Made by a program: the position numbers and the translations under genes. Source: Pempheris klunzingeri (taxonomy: Eukaryota; Chordata; Actinopteri; Acropomatiformes; Pempheridae). From it: a DNA stretch of 64,000 nucleotides. Positions 38,217 through 50,438 of the stretch are shown here, in pieces; the first letter of the stretch is position 1, and each line of letters opens with the position of its first letter. The stretch is taken from positions 20,369,043-20,433,042 of the forward strand of contig NC_092012.1 of NCBI RefSeq assembly GCF_042242105.1, given 5' to 3'. Below the pieces are notes generated by a model that worked only from the letters and a program-made list of their open reading frames with translations, was not told the origin of the DNA and searched no databases.

Positions 38217-40479
38217 CTGAACAGAGATCAGGTCAGGCATCATGTAAACTTTACATGCCAATGTGACACACCAGCTGATTGTGCACAGACCCCACACCTC
38301 TGGCTGTCTATTCTGAAAGCCCAGCTGAAGTTAAAACACATTTTTGTTTTCCACACAGCAGTATCGTGTTTTTGCCACTCAGTCTGTGTCCTCAGCTGTT
38401 AGTCAAATGGAAAAAAGCTTTTACAGTGGATATGCTCACAGGTGGCACTCTTGTGAATATTTAAATATATTTATCCTTTTGAGAAAAGACATAAATCACA
38501 TGAAATGAATAGTGATGTCTGTATGGTTCTGGGATGTTCTTTCTGCTTTAAACTGAAAAAGATGAAGATAAGTAGGTGTAGTAGGTAGTAGGTGTCCTGG
38601 AACAATTGTTCTTAATAAAATCTAATACAGCAGATTGCAGTGGCTCCGACACTGTGATTTAATTACACTTAGCACCAGAGCATTTTGCACATGGCAGGTC
38701 CAGCTGTCAGTTGAACGTGCCCTGCAGTAACATAAGGCTTTTCTTCGCTTTCATGCTTCTTTGCCAGTTCATTGTATTTCTGATAACACGGGAAAGAAAA
38801 CATTCTGGTGCCATTTATAGCACGACATGTGTTTAAACTTCGTCACGCTGCACTTGAGGGAATCATGAGTGATTCAGACTAGGCCTTTTATATTTTTTTC
38901 AGTTCAGTTCAGGGGTTCAATTCATATCAGAGCTCCTTTAATTATTCTGCCTCTGATAGCAGCTGACGCACTCCTGAAATGTGATTCAGCCAAGGTAATT
39001 TCCTTCAGACGTTTGCCAAAGAGCTGTATTGCACTTATCACACCGTCATGAAAATGGGGATTGTTCTCTCATTGTACCACAAAACATCAATCTTCCAAAA
39101 CTTAACAATGTACTGTTCACTGAGAAACATACTGACTCTTTGTCACTGACTCTTGTCTTTCATTTTGATCTGGTTGTAATTGGGTGCCATGTTACCGTTT
39201 CGCCCCTGGAGTCAACAACAGTGTGTTGCAACTCCACATTAGCTTACATGCTTGCGGACAAAGTGACAAAGTTAACTTCTCTCAGTCACTGGTTTTTTGA
39301 GTGGGCTCACAAAGCCATGCACAGAGATAATGAAAGAGCATTTCACAGCTGAGAAACATTAAAGCTTATTATACTTGTTAGCAAGATGGCTCATTTGGCA
39401 TAAAGGAGCACAATGTTTGATTGATATTGATTGATATTATTATCTGGGTTCATGTCCTGTTTTTTAATAAAACTGTAAAAGAGTACTCCAAAAAGAACAC
39501 AGGTGTTGTCCAATTACCAACAACTGAGGCCTGTCCCATCACCACTGATGCCATCAAACAATCAGCTGACACATCTGGTATTTATTAGCTGTTGTTTTCC
39601 TCAACCCCAAACCTGCTCGGCTTTAGAAGTAAAAGCGAAAGCTTAAAAAAATCAGTTATCTTCACATTCTAAATATCAGCAGGTCTCCTGATGGCCACAG
39701 TTTTAAAAAATGAATTTCTTAGATACAAACTACAACACAGTGGAGATCAGCTATAGGTCACACTGTTTAATATAATACTTGGCTAGCTTTAGTGTCAGCT
39801 GCACTCTGATGAGACGACTAAGTCGGCAACACAAGAAGGTGACTTGGCAAAAACACTGGAAGAAGATAATGGTGTTAACATGGATGTCATAAAAAACACT
39901 AATGATCAGATTGTTGTCTGTCCTTCTCAGATCAATTGATCTATCGGTGAATACAGATTTGAAAGAAGGGCTCATTGTCTAGTCCATTTCTGCGACTCTA
40001 ACCATAGCACACACTGCAGATAACCATATCTACTTGCTATTTTTGGTATTGCAGTTGTAATCAAGAGACTGAATTGTGACACGAAACAACAAAATCATGG
40101 TTTCACAGCTTGCAGAAGTCACAGTACTGCTGCAGTTTAAGTTGTAGATGAAGCCTGTGAAACATACTGATATGAGTTTGCTGCAGAGCTGCACCTGCTG
40201 CAAACTGTGGAAGCAGCAGTTCAGAGGGCTTACAGAATGAGTCGGTGTCACAAGCTTTCTGCGAACCGCCATGATGCAGGTGTCAAGGAGCTACAGGCCT
40301 GTGAGGGAGAATTAGTCAGTCAACTGGTGTTTACTGCATATTCAGCATCCCCTTTTAGATATCATTGGAAAACTGATTTTATAGTGAACATTGGATTTAT
40401 TTCTACATTATTGTAACTTATTGCAATATTCCTACTCCACTAGTATTTACTTTGACCAGTTTCTTACCAGTTTGTACTG

Positions 40480-40575
40480 TGTAACCCTTTTACTGCTTTA
40501 ACTACATTCTGTTTGCAGAGCACTTAGTAACCATGTTTTGACTTGTGCTATATAAATAAAGTTTTATCATTTTTG
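40480..40575 (+). repeat. Retroelement 3'-end-like sequence
   Basis: GAGCACTTAGTAACC followed by GTGCTATATAAATAAAGTTT closely resembles the common 3' terminus of fish LINE/SINE families (a 'gtgctatataaataaag' tail). The upstream extent is unclear. Confidence 0.5.
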
Positions 40576-41405
40576 TCATCTATCATCTCATTAACACATT
40601 CTGATCCAGTCACTTCACTCTCATTTTCCCGTCTTTGTACTATTTCGTTTTGTCTTTGTTACAGACGCTTGACTTTTTCCTGCCTCTCCACCACTTCTAA
40701 CAAAGGTCACTGCCAAATTTAGAGAGGCAGAAAAAAAAAGAGAGAGACACACACACATGGAGTAGAGAAACAGACAGGTAGTTGGTCTTTGCTAGACTCA
40801 TTAGCATCATACACTGAACAAAGTACTTGAATGCTTGACTAAACTGACCTTTCGATCTCCTTCTACATATTAATCATCCAGCTTTTTAATACGCACAGTC
40901 AGGTGTAGCTCACTGAGCGCTCAGTGTAGTTTATCAAAGACTAAATTCTCACAGGCACATCATATCATCTAACTTTTCATATTTAAAAAGAAAAGTTCTG
41001 TTCTCTGTAGCAATGTAGTGTAACTACAACAAAGTCCAAAAAGGTAAAGGTGATATGAGTTGAGTTCTTTGTCTTGATTTTGTGAAGTCAAACCTGACAT
41101 CATCATAATCATAAATGGAAATCACCTCCTCTGAAAAAACTTGGTGTGACAGTTCAGTCTTGACTCTGGAAGGCTGGAGAGTGGATCTGTTGTTGTCAGA
41201 CCCTGAAAATACATAGTTTTAGTTACTGATTAACTAAAATCACATGACAGAAATAATTTCCAGACTAAGAGAGTAGTATCTGAGAAGAATACTCAGCTGG
41301 AGGGATTTAGAGCACTCCGTCTGATACAACTGTGATATTTGACTGGATGGTCTTTGTGCCCTTTACAGCTCAGCTCTGTCTTTTTGTTGAGTGATGAAAA
41401 CACAG

Positions 41406-41672
41406 CATAAATGTCTTTCAGCAGACTTTGGTGGATGTCTGCCTTTTAATCAGGGAAGCAGCTTCTTGTGTAGCTTTCATCGTGAAATTGAAAGAGAGAG
41501 AGGTGGAGATGAAAGGACGAGACTCTAAATAGTGTCAATACGGAGTGTGAAGCCATGCTTTCAGTTGATTACATCTTTATTTTTATTCTTAGTATTCATT
41601 TTCTTACCTCTGACATTAATCTTCTTCTTTTCTCTCCTTATTTGACAACATGGCAGCAGAATGACCGTATGT
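41406..41672 (+). repeat. Duplicated segment, copy 1 (267 bp)
   Basis: This segment is collinear with 45041-45320. Shared blocks include GCAGACTTTGGTGGATG, a GA-rich tract, GAGACTCTAAATAGTGT, GAAGCCATGCTTTCAG and GGCAGCAGAATGACCGTATG. Both copies are in the same orientation and diverge by point changes and indels. No protein is encoded. Confidence 0.85.
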
Positions 41673-42239
41673 GGGTTCTTTATGGATCTTCGACCACCCA
41701 TCAAAAGACTTTTTGATGGTATTGATGTTAAGTGATGTCCGTTTATTTGTATTGCAAAATTCTTAACATCGTTACTGTAATGCCGACTGAGGAAATCTGA
41801 ACACCGTGAACTTCCTCTGTTAATAGATCCAAATGAGCCACATCCTGCATTATAACCTGTGAGTGTCAAGCCGGAAATATTGATATAGATGGAGAGAGAC
41901 AGATAAAATGTCAGACCAATTTCATGGTCACAAATATCAAGTTTCTTGAGTTCTTAAAATGATTGTGATTTTAGCTGTCAGGTCAGCGACAACAGGCCTC
42001 CATTCAAGATCAAGAGCTCTTTCTTCCCATATTACTTAATAAGTCAACATGCTGTGCTTCAGATCATCTGCAGAACCAAAAAACCAAATTCAGGGTCCAG
42101 ACTGAGGGACTGTGTGCAGCTGTGAGTCTGTGTGTGGACATCAGAATAACTGATAGATTTTCCTGTCTCCAATTATCTCCAGGAGAGGAGGAATCAGGAG
42201 TGGATGAGAAGAGAAGAGCTTTCTTGGCAATTGCACATA

Positions 42240-43834
42240 CAGTGGGGCAAAAAAGTATTTAGTCAGCCACCAATTGTGCAAGTTCTCCCACTTAAAAACA
42301 TGAGAGAGGCCTGTAATTTTCATCATAGGTACACTTCAACTATGAGAGACAGAATGGGGGGAAAGAATCCAGGAAATCACATTGTAGGATTTTTTATGAA
42401 TTAATTGGTAAATTCCTCGGTAAAATAAGTATTTGGTCACCTACAAACAAGCAAGATTTCTGGCTCTCACAGACCTGTAACTTCTTCTTTAAGAGGCTCC
42501 TCTGTCCTCCACTCGTTACCTGTATTAATGGCACCTGTTTGAACTCGTTATCAGTATAAAAGACACCTGTCCACAACCTCAAACAGTCACACTCCAAACT
42601 CCACTATGGCCAAGACCAAAGAGCTGTCAAAGGACACCAGAAACAAAATTGTAGACCTGCACCAGGCTGGGAAGACTGAATCTGCAATAGGTAAGCAGCT
42701 TGGTGTGAAGAAATCAACTGTGGGAGCAATTATTAGAAAATGGAAGACATACAAGACCACTGATAATCTCCCTCGATCTGGGGCTCCACGCAAGATCTCA
42801 CCCCGTGGGGTCAAAATGATCACAAGAACGGTGAGCAAAAATCCCAGAACCACACGGGGGGACCTAGTGAATGACCTGCAGAGAGCTGGGACCAAAGTAA
42901 CAAAGGCTACCATCAGTAACACACTACGCCGCCCGGGACTCAAATCCTGCAGTGCCAGACGTGTCCCCCTGCCTAAGCCAGTACATGTCCAGGCCCGTCT
43001 GAAGTTTGCTAGAGAGCATTTGGATGATCCAGAAGAGGATTGGGAGAATGTCATATGGTCAGATGAAACCAAAATAGAACTTTTTGGTAAAAACTCAACT
43101 TGTCGTGTTTGGAGGAGAAAGAATGCTGAGTTGCATCCAAAGAACACCATACCTACTGTGAAGCATGGGGGTGGAAACATCATGCTTTGGGGCTGTTTTT
43201 CTGCAAAGGGACCAGGACGACTGATCCGTGAAAAGGAAAGAATGAATGGGGCCATGTATCGTGAGATTTTGAGTGAAAACCTCCTTCCATCAGCAAGGGC
43301 ATTGAAGGTGAAACGTGGCTGGATCTTTCAGCATGACAATGATCCCAAACACACCGCCCGGGCAACGAAGGAGTGGCTTCGTAAGAAGCATTTCAAGGTC
43401 CTGGAGTGGCCTAGCCAGTCTCCAGATCTCAACCCCATAGAAAATCTTTGGAGGGAGTTGAAAGTCCGTGTTGCCCAGCGACAGCCCCAAAACATCACTG
43501 CTCTAGAGGAGATCTGCATGGAGGAATGGGCCAAAATACCAGGAACAGTGTGTGAAAACCTTGTGAAGACTTACAGAAAACATTTGACCTCTGTCATTGC
43601 CAACAAAGGGTATATAACAAAGTATTGAGATGAACTTTTGTTATTGACCAAATACTTATTTTCCACCATAATTTGCAAATAAATTCTATAAAAATCAGAC
43701 TATGTGATTTTCTGGATTTTTTTTTTTTCTCATTTTGTCTCTCATAGTTGAGGTATACCTATGATGAAAATTATCTTTTTAAGTGGGAGAATTTGCACAA
43801 TTGGTGGCTGACTAAATACTTTTTTGCCCCACTG
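42240..43834 (+). mobile_element. Apparently intact Tc1-like transposon, 1595 bp, with TA target duplication
   Basis: The left end is CAGTGGGGCAAAAAAGTATT; the right end is its inverse, ending CCCCACTG at 43834. TA flanks both ends (42238-39 and 43835-36). Similarity between the ends extends about 150-200 bp, with small indels and one right-end A-rich patch. It encloses a full-length transposase. End sequence and size are like the Passport/PPTN group of flatfish and salmonid Tc1 elements, from memory. Confidence 0.93.
42606..43628 (+). CDS. Tc1-like DDE transposase, full length (340 aa)
   Basis: One uninterrupted 340-codon frame runs inside the transposon. It has an N-terminal paired-like helix-turn-helix DNA-binding region (residues ~1-115, [19 protein letters not shown]), with an AT-hook-like RSGAPRK at 57-63 between its two halves. 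The catalytic domain carries D153 (WSDETK), D244 (FQHDNDPKH) and E279 (NPIENLW). Exactly 34 residues separate D244 and E279, the DD34E signature of Tc1 transposases. Glycine box [18 protein letters not shown] is at 188-205. Length equals that of active fish Tc1 transposases, and there are no stops or frameshifts. It would cut and paste the element at TA sites; activity is inferred, not shown. Confidence 0.93.
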   Translation: MAKTKELSKDTRNKIVDLHQAGKTESAIGKQLGVKKSTVGAIIRKWKTYKTTDNLPRSGAPRKISPRGVKMITRTVSKNPRTTRGDLVNDLQRAGTKVTKATISNTLRRPGLKSCSARRVPLPKPVHVQARLKFAREHLDDPEEDWENVIWSDETKIELFGKNSTCRVWRRKNAELHPKNTIPTVKHGGGNIMLWGCFSAKGPGRLIREKERMNGAMYREILSENLLPSARALKVKRGWIFQHDNDPKHTARATKEWLRKKHFKVLEWPSQSPDLNPIENLWRELKVRVAQRQPQNITALEEICMEEWAKIPGTVCENLVKTYRKHLTSVIANKGYITKY

Positions 43835-43836
43835 TA

Positions 43837-45040
43837 TGAGGATATAGTCTGAGCCAACGTGCACTTTACACCCTCCTGCTGAAGCTCTAATTGGCAGATG
43901 AAAAGAAGCAGCTGATGAATTCATATGAGGTGGAAGAGGCATGATGCTGCCATCAGTCAGGTCGTACAAAAGCGAAAAACACGGATTTTCCTCATAGATA
44001 TGAACAATTGTAGTTGTTCATTTCAGTCACTCAGATGCGCAATGCACACTGTTCAGGGTAACTTGAACCTGCAGAAGTTCAAAAACTGACTTGCAAGAAA
44101 GGTTATGGTGTTAAACTTAAATGAAGTACTGCTTCAGTAATAACTAAGTTCAAAGCTCAGTGTCTTCTTTTTAAGAATGATTATTCCGTCTCCAGTTTTC
44201 CAGCTGTTGTCTGACCTTTGGATGATTGGTCACACAGCAGTGTTTGTGACTGTCTTGAGTCCAAACCCAGTCATATTAGCCACCACTGCAGCCCTGTCAT
44301 GTCACATGGACATCTTCACTTTGCAGCAGTCTGGCAGCAGACACATGATGAGCTATAAATCCACTTTAAGCTGCACTGCTGAACTACTTGTTTTAGTGTC
44401 ATGCAAGTACAAAGATTAGCACACTTGGGTTACACAGGGATAGGGGAGCTTGTTTATACTTTGTATTCAGTTCAACTTTGCTCTTTTAATATTGAAAAAG
44501 TTTCAAGTAACATCTTCTGCTGAAAAATATGATTTGTGCATTTTATATGACAGCCTGATCCTGGCCTGCCCTGAATATACATTTCTGTTCAGCAAAATGC
44601 ATTGGCTGACATCAGGCTGCTTTGTGCTGTTCACCATCTCAGGAGCACACAGAGTGCACACTATATCCACTATACATACACATAAATGTATAATAATGAT
44701 ACACAGCAGTGCTCATCAGCCTGTCATCTTTATTCAGCCACAGTTCTCATCCACATCACACCTCATGTCCTCTCCTGTGATACTTTGCATGCCTCTCCAT
44801 GGTAATCTTCTGCCGATATGTCCAAACATTCAGCATTCATTGCATTCAGGAGCGATTTCTGATAAAGTGGAAGGTGTTCATACACCTCAACACAACTCTC
44901 CACTTCCAAGAGGAAAAATATACGCCGTGGTTTGGTGAAAGTGTGAATACAAACCCCTGCTTTTACAACAGTTACATGTCAAAATATGAAAAAGTTTTAT
45001 GGTGTACTAGAATGAATGTATGTAAAATGTATAAAGTCAA
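43837..45040. other. Intergenic, no gene recognised
   Basis: The longest open frame here (44450-44938, 162 codons) has no recognisable domain and atypical composition, and looks like chance. No RNA gene or repeat family was identified. Confidence 0.5.
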
Positions 45041-45320
45041 CATAAATGTCTGGCAGCAGACTTTGGTGGATGCTTTTAATCAGGGAAGTAGCTTCCTGTG
45101 TAGCTTTCATCATGAAATTGAGAGAGAGAGAGAGAGGGAGAGGGAGAGGTGGAGATTAAAAGAAGAGACTCTAAATAGTGTTCAAATGGAGTGTGAAGCC
45201 ATGCTTTCAGTTGATTAGATCTTTATTTTTATCATTAGTATTCATTTTCTTACCTCTTCTTAAATCTCTTTCTTTTCTCTTTCTCTTATTCGTCAACATG
45301 GCAGCAGAATGACCGTATGT
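45041..45320 (+). repeat. Duplicated segment, copy 2 (280 bp)
   Basis: Direct repeat of 41406-41672, about 3.6 kb away, with an expanded GA/GGGA tract (45121-45150). The Tc1-like transposon lies between the copies. Confidence 0.85.
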
Positions 45321-46238
45321 AAGTATATGACAAACTGGCAGATGACCCTCACATTACCTTGTGATTGGAACAAATTTAAATACCCTCACACTTAAACACA
45401 GGTGAATCCACATAACCTATGCAGATGTAAGTTAAATCAGCTACAAAGAGCGTCAGGGGGCCCTCCTGTGTTATGACACCTGTGGGTGCACCTTGGGATG
45501 TTGGGAAGAGGACAGGAATGAATTATAATTAATGAGTTGTTAGAATGCCATCACATAGATTACAATGAGGTGCACACACACACGGCACACAGCATGGGGA
45601 CATCACTGTGTTCAGACTCTACTGGGTAGGGCAGGCTCACTCACGCTATAGTTCCTGCTTTAAAAATGACTGACCTACAATTTACAATATCACAACTGGC
45701 GCTGCTTGAATGGTAGTTTATGATATGAGTCCGAATAGTTTTTACGTTTCAGTGCAGCAGCTTACTGCTACTTGTAAAATGTTTCACACACAATCACCCA
45801 AGAGAGGCTGCAGTCGCTGTTTCCTCTGTTGTGAGAGAACCCGAAGACTTCAAATTATAGTTAATTGAGGGTCAAAGATAAATCAACTTGTTTTGAGACT
45901 GACCAGCCTTAAAGCTTCATAAGGTATCAGAACATTTTCTATAATCATCTATAAAAACATGATTATTCTAAGAAATATAAAACAAGAAACATATGAAAAT
46001 TAGAGTTACACAACAACTGCAGATATACCTGCATAATGAGTTATCTGAGGACATCACAGGTGTTTCTGGGAGTGTAACTGGAGTGAACAGGCAGGGGAGA
46101 CTGAGGCTGTACTGAGAAATGTCGTTTATTTCCTCTTTTTTATTTCTTAGGTACATTATTGCCTATTGCTGTGAGTTATTGACATATTTATAATTATGTA
46201 TGGTCTGTGAAATAGAGAACTGCAAAGAATTGCAAAAT

Positions 46239-46541
46239 CCATCCAGCCATCCATCCATTTTCTATACAGCTTATCCGTCAGGGTGGCGGGGGACTTCGGG
46301 CGAGAGGCGGGGTATACCTTGGCCAATCACAGGGCCACATACAGACAGACAACCACTCACTCTCACATTCACACCTACGGGCAATTAACCTAATGTGCAT
46401 CTCTTTGGATTGTGGGAGGAAGCCGGACGCGGAGAACATGCAAACTCCACACAGAAAGACCCCGGGGTCAATCCGGGATTCGAACCCTGGACCTTCTTAC
46501 TGTGAGGCAACAGTGCTAACCACAGCACCACCATGCTGCCC
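46239..46541 (-). mobile_element. tRNA-related SINE-like repeat with 12-bp target-site duplication
   Basis: GAATTGCAAAAT occurs perfectly on both sides (46227-46238 and 46542-46553). On the minus strand the unit starts GGCAGCATGGTGGTGCTGTG and carries a B-box match GGTTCGAATCC (complement of 46476-46487). It ends with ATGGATGGATGG-like units. The internal sequence (TTTGCATGTTCTCCGCG, AATTGCCCGTAGGTG) is a very common fish dispersed repeat. It has inserted into the L1-like fragment. Confidence 0.85.
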
Positions 46542-46553
46542 GAATTGCAAAAT

Positions 46554-47590
46554 GTTGCAAGAAATAAAAAAGGTAAAACAGGTGATGGGGAAGTTAAAAA
46601 GTATTAATTACAAAATCAGTTTTCTTCAAGAAACCCGTTGGATGAAGACATTAGGATTCAGAGGAGCCAAGCAGGAGGGGTCATGACTCTCTTCAATAAA
46701 TCTATTCAGTTTTGCACAAAGTTCAACATTGCAAATGTATCGGCTAACAAAGCAGGTAATAATTCAAGGCACGATATTAACCGAATTTCTTAATTTGGTT
46801 AACATCTATGTATCTGATACAGGGCCGGCTCTAGGCATAGGCCATATAGGCGGTCGCCTAGAGCGCCAGCTGCTGGAGGGGCGCTGCTGCAAGCCGGTAA
46901 TAATTTGCATAATATTGAGCCCAAATTCTTCAGGGACTTGTTTTTCAATCTCTCCCTTCAATTTTGCATAGAGAGCCTTTAAACAAACTATCCTTGACCA
47001 AAAGGAAAAATGGTGGCACGCTACATGAAGCAACTTCAGACCAGAAGAGCTATTACCATCCCCTAAAGTCAGGATGGTACTATCAGAGGACCTTTTGAAA
47101 TGAACAGGGCATTTAGAAAGTTGTATAGTTCTGAAAGAGATCCTGAACTACTAGACTTAAGTCTATACCCACATAATCTTAACATCCCTAATATCTCAGA
47201 CGGGGAAAGGATGATGTTGGGGGAGGACGTGACCTTAGAGGACATCTCTATGGCAATTAAAAAGCATGGCACCGGAGAAAGCTGCGGGACCAGATGGCCT
47301 GCCTGTTGATTTTTTTTATAGAGATATGAATCTTAATTAAAGACACCTCTTCTGCTCTTCTGGAAATGTTTATTGAATTCTTCTTCTTCATCATCACCAT
47401 CATCTTCATCGTCATTATTTTCATCTTCCAGGAATTATAAAGGTTCACTGTGGGCCTTAAGGGATTTTAAATATATAAGAAGAGTTTTAAACTCCTTACA
47501 TTCCCAGAGAGAGGAACCTGGGTTCTAGGCATTAGATGCAGAGAAAGCTTGTGCCAGGGTGGAATGGGCATACCTGTTCAAAACTTTTTT
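46554..47590 (+). mobile_element. L1-like LINE fragment (endonuclease to RT), degenerate
   Basis: Broken plus-strand frames match L1-type ORF2 in order. 46570-46690 has an endonuclease start with ISFLQETRW. 47090-47330 has an interdomain segment (DPELLDLSLYPHN, TLEDISMAIKKHG), then, after a frameshift, the GPDGLPVDFFY motif that opens the RT domain. 47535-47590 has DAEKACARVEWAYLF, the L1 RT block that normally reads DAEKAFDRV. Frameshifts, stops and an insertion near 46821 show it is dead. Confidence 0.75.
46821..46900 (+). repeat. Terminal fragment of a dispersed DNA repeat
   Basis: CAGGGCCGGCTCTAGGCATAGGC followed by GGCGGTCGCCTAGAGCGCC forms an imperfect foldback. It resembles the end of a common fish hAT-like non-autonomous element. 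The other end is not recognised here. Confidence 0.45.
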
Positions 47591-47599
47591 TTATGATTT

Positions 47600-48360
47600 A
47601 GGCTATTTGTAATCATTTCTATATTGTTTGTCCATTAATGTATGTGTATCTAACTATATATCACATATATGTATATGTTTATATCATTATAACACTTGAT
47701 AATTGTGAGTATGCATATATAATGTATTTACTGTATTTATTTACTTTTGCTAAATGCTAAAAGAATAAATACCTGAGGAAATACTCTCTATTTTTGAGAC
47801 CATTACTCATTTAACCTTTATCCGCTTGCTGTGAAGTGAACAGAAAATTAATTTCCATGAGGAGGTGACAGGCAACAGCATTTTTCAAGGGCATCATGAC
47901 AGAAGTTATTAAAGTAGGAGAGGATGTTTCTCTGTTCATTCATCAAAATGTATCCAGGCCTTAAACTTTAACTGGCACCACAAGGTCACAAGCCTTCTTC
48001 ACCATTGTTACCTCCAACGGTTTGCTGTTCCAGTATTTATGCACTGCTGCCGTGCATCATGATCTTTATGATCTTTGTTAAGCATTGGACCCAGTAATCT
48101 CTGGACTGTTTCACAGTCGCTGCACCGAGCGAAGTGGGGCTGAAAATAGGATCCAATTTTCCATTTTGAATGGAAATCTGCGCTGTACAATCCATGGAAG
48201 CAGACAACCAGCACCCCCTCCTCCACAAAGTAAATCTACCCATAAAATCAGCTTGTGTGTGTCTATTATTTTCATAAAACTCTTTAATTAAACATTATAA
48301 AGACACAGACACTGAAGCAAATGATCACACATGAAACTCAACATGACATGACACCAATCA
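47600..48360. other. Intergenic, no feature recognised
   Basis: AT-rich sequence with TATATA stretches near 47650-47730. No gene or identifiable repeat is seen. Confidence 0.5.
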
Positions 48361-49606
48361 TAATTAAAGCTGCAAGCAGTGTTGAAGGGCCCTCGCACCT
48401 TTGTGCATGTCGGGGTGTGCGGCGGCTTCGTCCTGTTGCCGGACACCGACCGTTCCATGCGGCTCAGAATTTTCATGTATTTTGGACAGTGCATCAAGGA
48501 GTTACATCTTCACTTCCTGTGTCTCATATGTGGCGCTAGAGAACAGCCACTAATCACATCCTATATTTCAGCATATGAAGTGTTGACTACACCGTGAAAA
48601 TTTCATGCAAATCAAATGATGATTGGCACAAAAGTCTTACTTCCTGTGGTCGCTAATTGGCATGTAGATGTCTTCAGGCCGGGAGTCTTATTAATCATGA
48701 CAAGTTTGGAACAGATTGGATAATGTACACTGCAGATACAACAATTTCCTGTTTCATGGCGAACACAGCGTCGCCACAGTGACAGCGTTTGACGAAACCT
48801 CAAAAGCTTCATAAGTGAGCATCATCCACGTCTTGGGAATGTTTGGACCGAATTTGAGGTGGCTGTGGTTAACCTGCTGAGAGAGAGACATCTGAGAATA
48901 AAACATGCACTTCCTCCCGCCACTAGGTGGCGCTATGACTATGGTTCAAAATTGGCATGTACATGTCTTCAGAGCCGGACAGTCATCAAACAGTATAAAT
49001 GTGGTGAAGATAGGACCTTGTTGAGTGTTACTGCACTTTTAATTTCGATCGAAATTTGCTGCGTTGCCATGGCAATGCCTTTTGATGAAAACTCACAGTT
49101 TTCACTACGGACCAACATCAACGTCTTGAGGCTTTCCTGACCAAATTTGAAGTGGATCTGGTCAACTGGCTGGCTTGAGACATCATAGCGAGACTTTTAA
49201 TACTTTTCATCGTCAATGCCTTTTCTACCAGCTGACCAAGTTTGAAGTGGATCGCTTCAACCCACTAGTTCGTTCATTTATGACCCCAGTAAATTCCTGT
49301 TTGGTTTAGGTCATCCCTCCAAGAGACTTTTTTGTACATCTTGAAGAGACACATGAACCCACCAAATTTTGTACACGTACATAAAACGCAGTTCCAGGGC
49401 TTGAAATTAGGGGGCGCTATGGAGCCATTTTGCCATGCCCATTTGCAAGACCCATAAAATATGTAATTTTTCACCAAGACTGATGCATGTGCAACGTTTC
49501 ATGAGTTTTCGCGTATGTTTAGGCCGTCAAACTTGCAATTTATTTCGGATGCATTTCCTTACATTACAATAAGGTCCTCGCTCCGCTTGGTGCTCGGGCC
49601 CTAATA
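48361..49606 (+). repeat. 1.2-kb dispersed repeat with imperfect terminal inverted repeats
   Basis: The segment opens TAAAGCTGCAAGCAGTGTTG and closes GTGCTCGGGCCCTAATAA. The ends share an inverted motif: AGGGCCCTCGCACC at 48386-48399, and AGGGCCCGAGCACC as complement of 49589-49602 (12 of 14 matches). Inside, a phrase close to 'TTTGAAGTGGATC' recurs at 49146, 49231 and elsewhere, with variants of 'GGCATGTAGATGTCTTCAGG' at 48659 and 48953, so it is partly made of degenerate internal repeats. It has no ORF. It looks like a high-copy fish non-autonomous element whose class I cannot name. Confidence 0.7.
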
Positions 49607-49611
49607 AAATG

Positions 49612-49870
49612 ATACTCAGTGAAGGACAAATGGTAAATTGACTGAACCAATGCCTTATTAGATTCACCCACTCACACACCATTCCTGTGCTGATGGCAGG
49701 GGCTGCCATGCAAGGTGCCAACCTGCTCCTCAGGGGAAGACTGACCATTAAAACACACACTCGCATGTCGAATCACAGCCTTGGAAGCTTTGGCATGCAG
49801 AATGGAGGAAACCAGGGATCGAGCTGCTGGCCTTCTAATTACTGGACCACCTGCTCTACCTCTGAGTGGT
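49612..49870 (-). mobile_element. tRNA-derived SINE
   Basis: On the minus strand the unit begins with a tRNA-like head: A-box-like AGGTAGAGCAGGTGGTCCAG (complement near 49848-49865) and B-box-like GCTCGATCCCTGG (complement near 49813-49825). An unrelated body and a TGAATCTAATAAGGC-type tail follow. The cloverleaf is not intact, so it is a SINE rather than a tRNA gene. It differs in sequence from the repeat at 46239-46541. Confidence 0.7.
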
Positions 49871-50438
49871 ACACAGCAGTAAATGGTACTACAGGCTGTG
49901 CGAGGGAATTTATGACTTCAGAGCACGTCTGTGTTTTTAAAGAACAGTTCTTTCTCATCCAATTGGAACACTTCAAATAACTTGAATCAAAGTAGTTGTC
50001 ACAGCATTTCAGAGTAATGATTTGCACGCTTCCCTTTTTGTACATTACACCAGTGAAATGTTCAGATCAATTTGTAACTCTGGAACAGAGGTCATAGAGG
50101 CTTTTACTACGGTGGCCCACAAGTACAAAGCACAGCGACATTTCACTAAACATACCAGTACTATAACAAGGGCAAAAAAGATAGGATGCATATGCGCCTG
50201 TCTGTTCGTGGCTAATCTCTCACAATACTGGGCCGATCAACCAATTAATATTTTTTGTGTACATGTATGCCTGTATGCTTAATAACCTCTCTAGGTTGTG
50301 GTGATCCACAATTTTTGAAAAACGTATCTCTATGGCTGTTTTTACCAACCTTGACTGCTGACCCCTCACTCTTAGCTGGCAGGTAGCATAAATAAATTCA
50401 CATAAATTCCATACCCAGTATGTTATGATCCCCTAAAG

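Larger units (their letters stand above)
36791..41405. other. Intergenic region upstream of the zinc-finger gene
   Basis: No gene is recognised over this 4.6 kb. It contains a (CCTA)n tract at about 37374-37400, an (AC)n tract at about 38170-38216, and a retroelement-like tail near 40480-40575 ending CTATATAAATAAAGTTTT. The short ORFs here show no family motifs. Sequence is AT-rich throughout. Confidence 0.5.

Noticed and set aside
38157-38402. Thr-His repeat open frames
   Set aside because: Produced by the (AC)n microsatellite.
42587-43255. 222-codon minus-strand open frame
   Set aside because: Antisense shadow of the intact Tc1-like transposase.
44450-44938. 162-codon plus-strand open frame
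   Set aside because: No recognisable domain, no splice or promoter context, chance-like composition in AT-rich sequence.
46239-46541. tRNA gene (B-box GGTTCGAATCC)
   Set aside because: No cloverleaf can be formed; the repeated family, body sequence and target duplication show a dispersed repeat.
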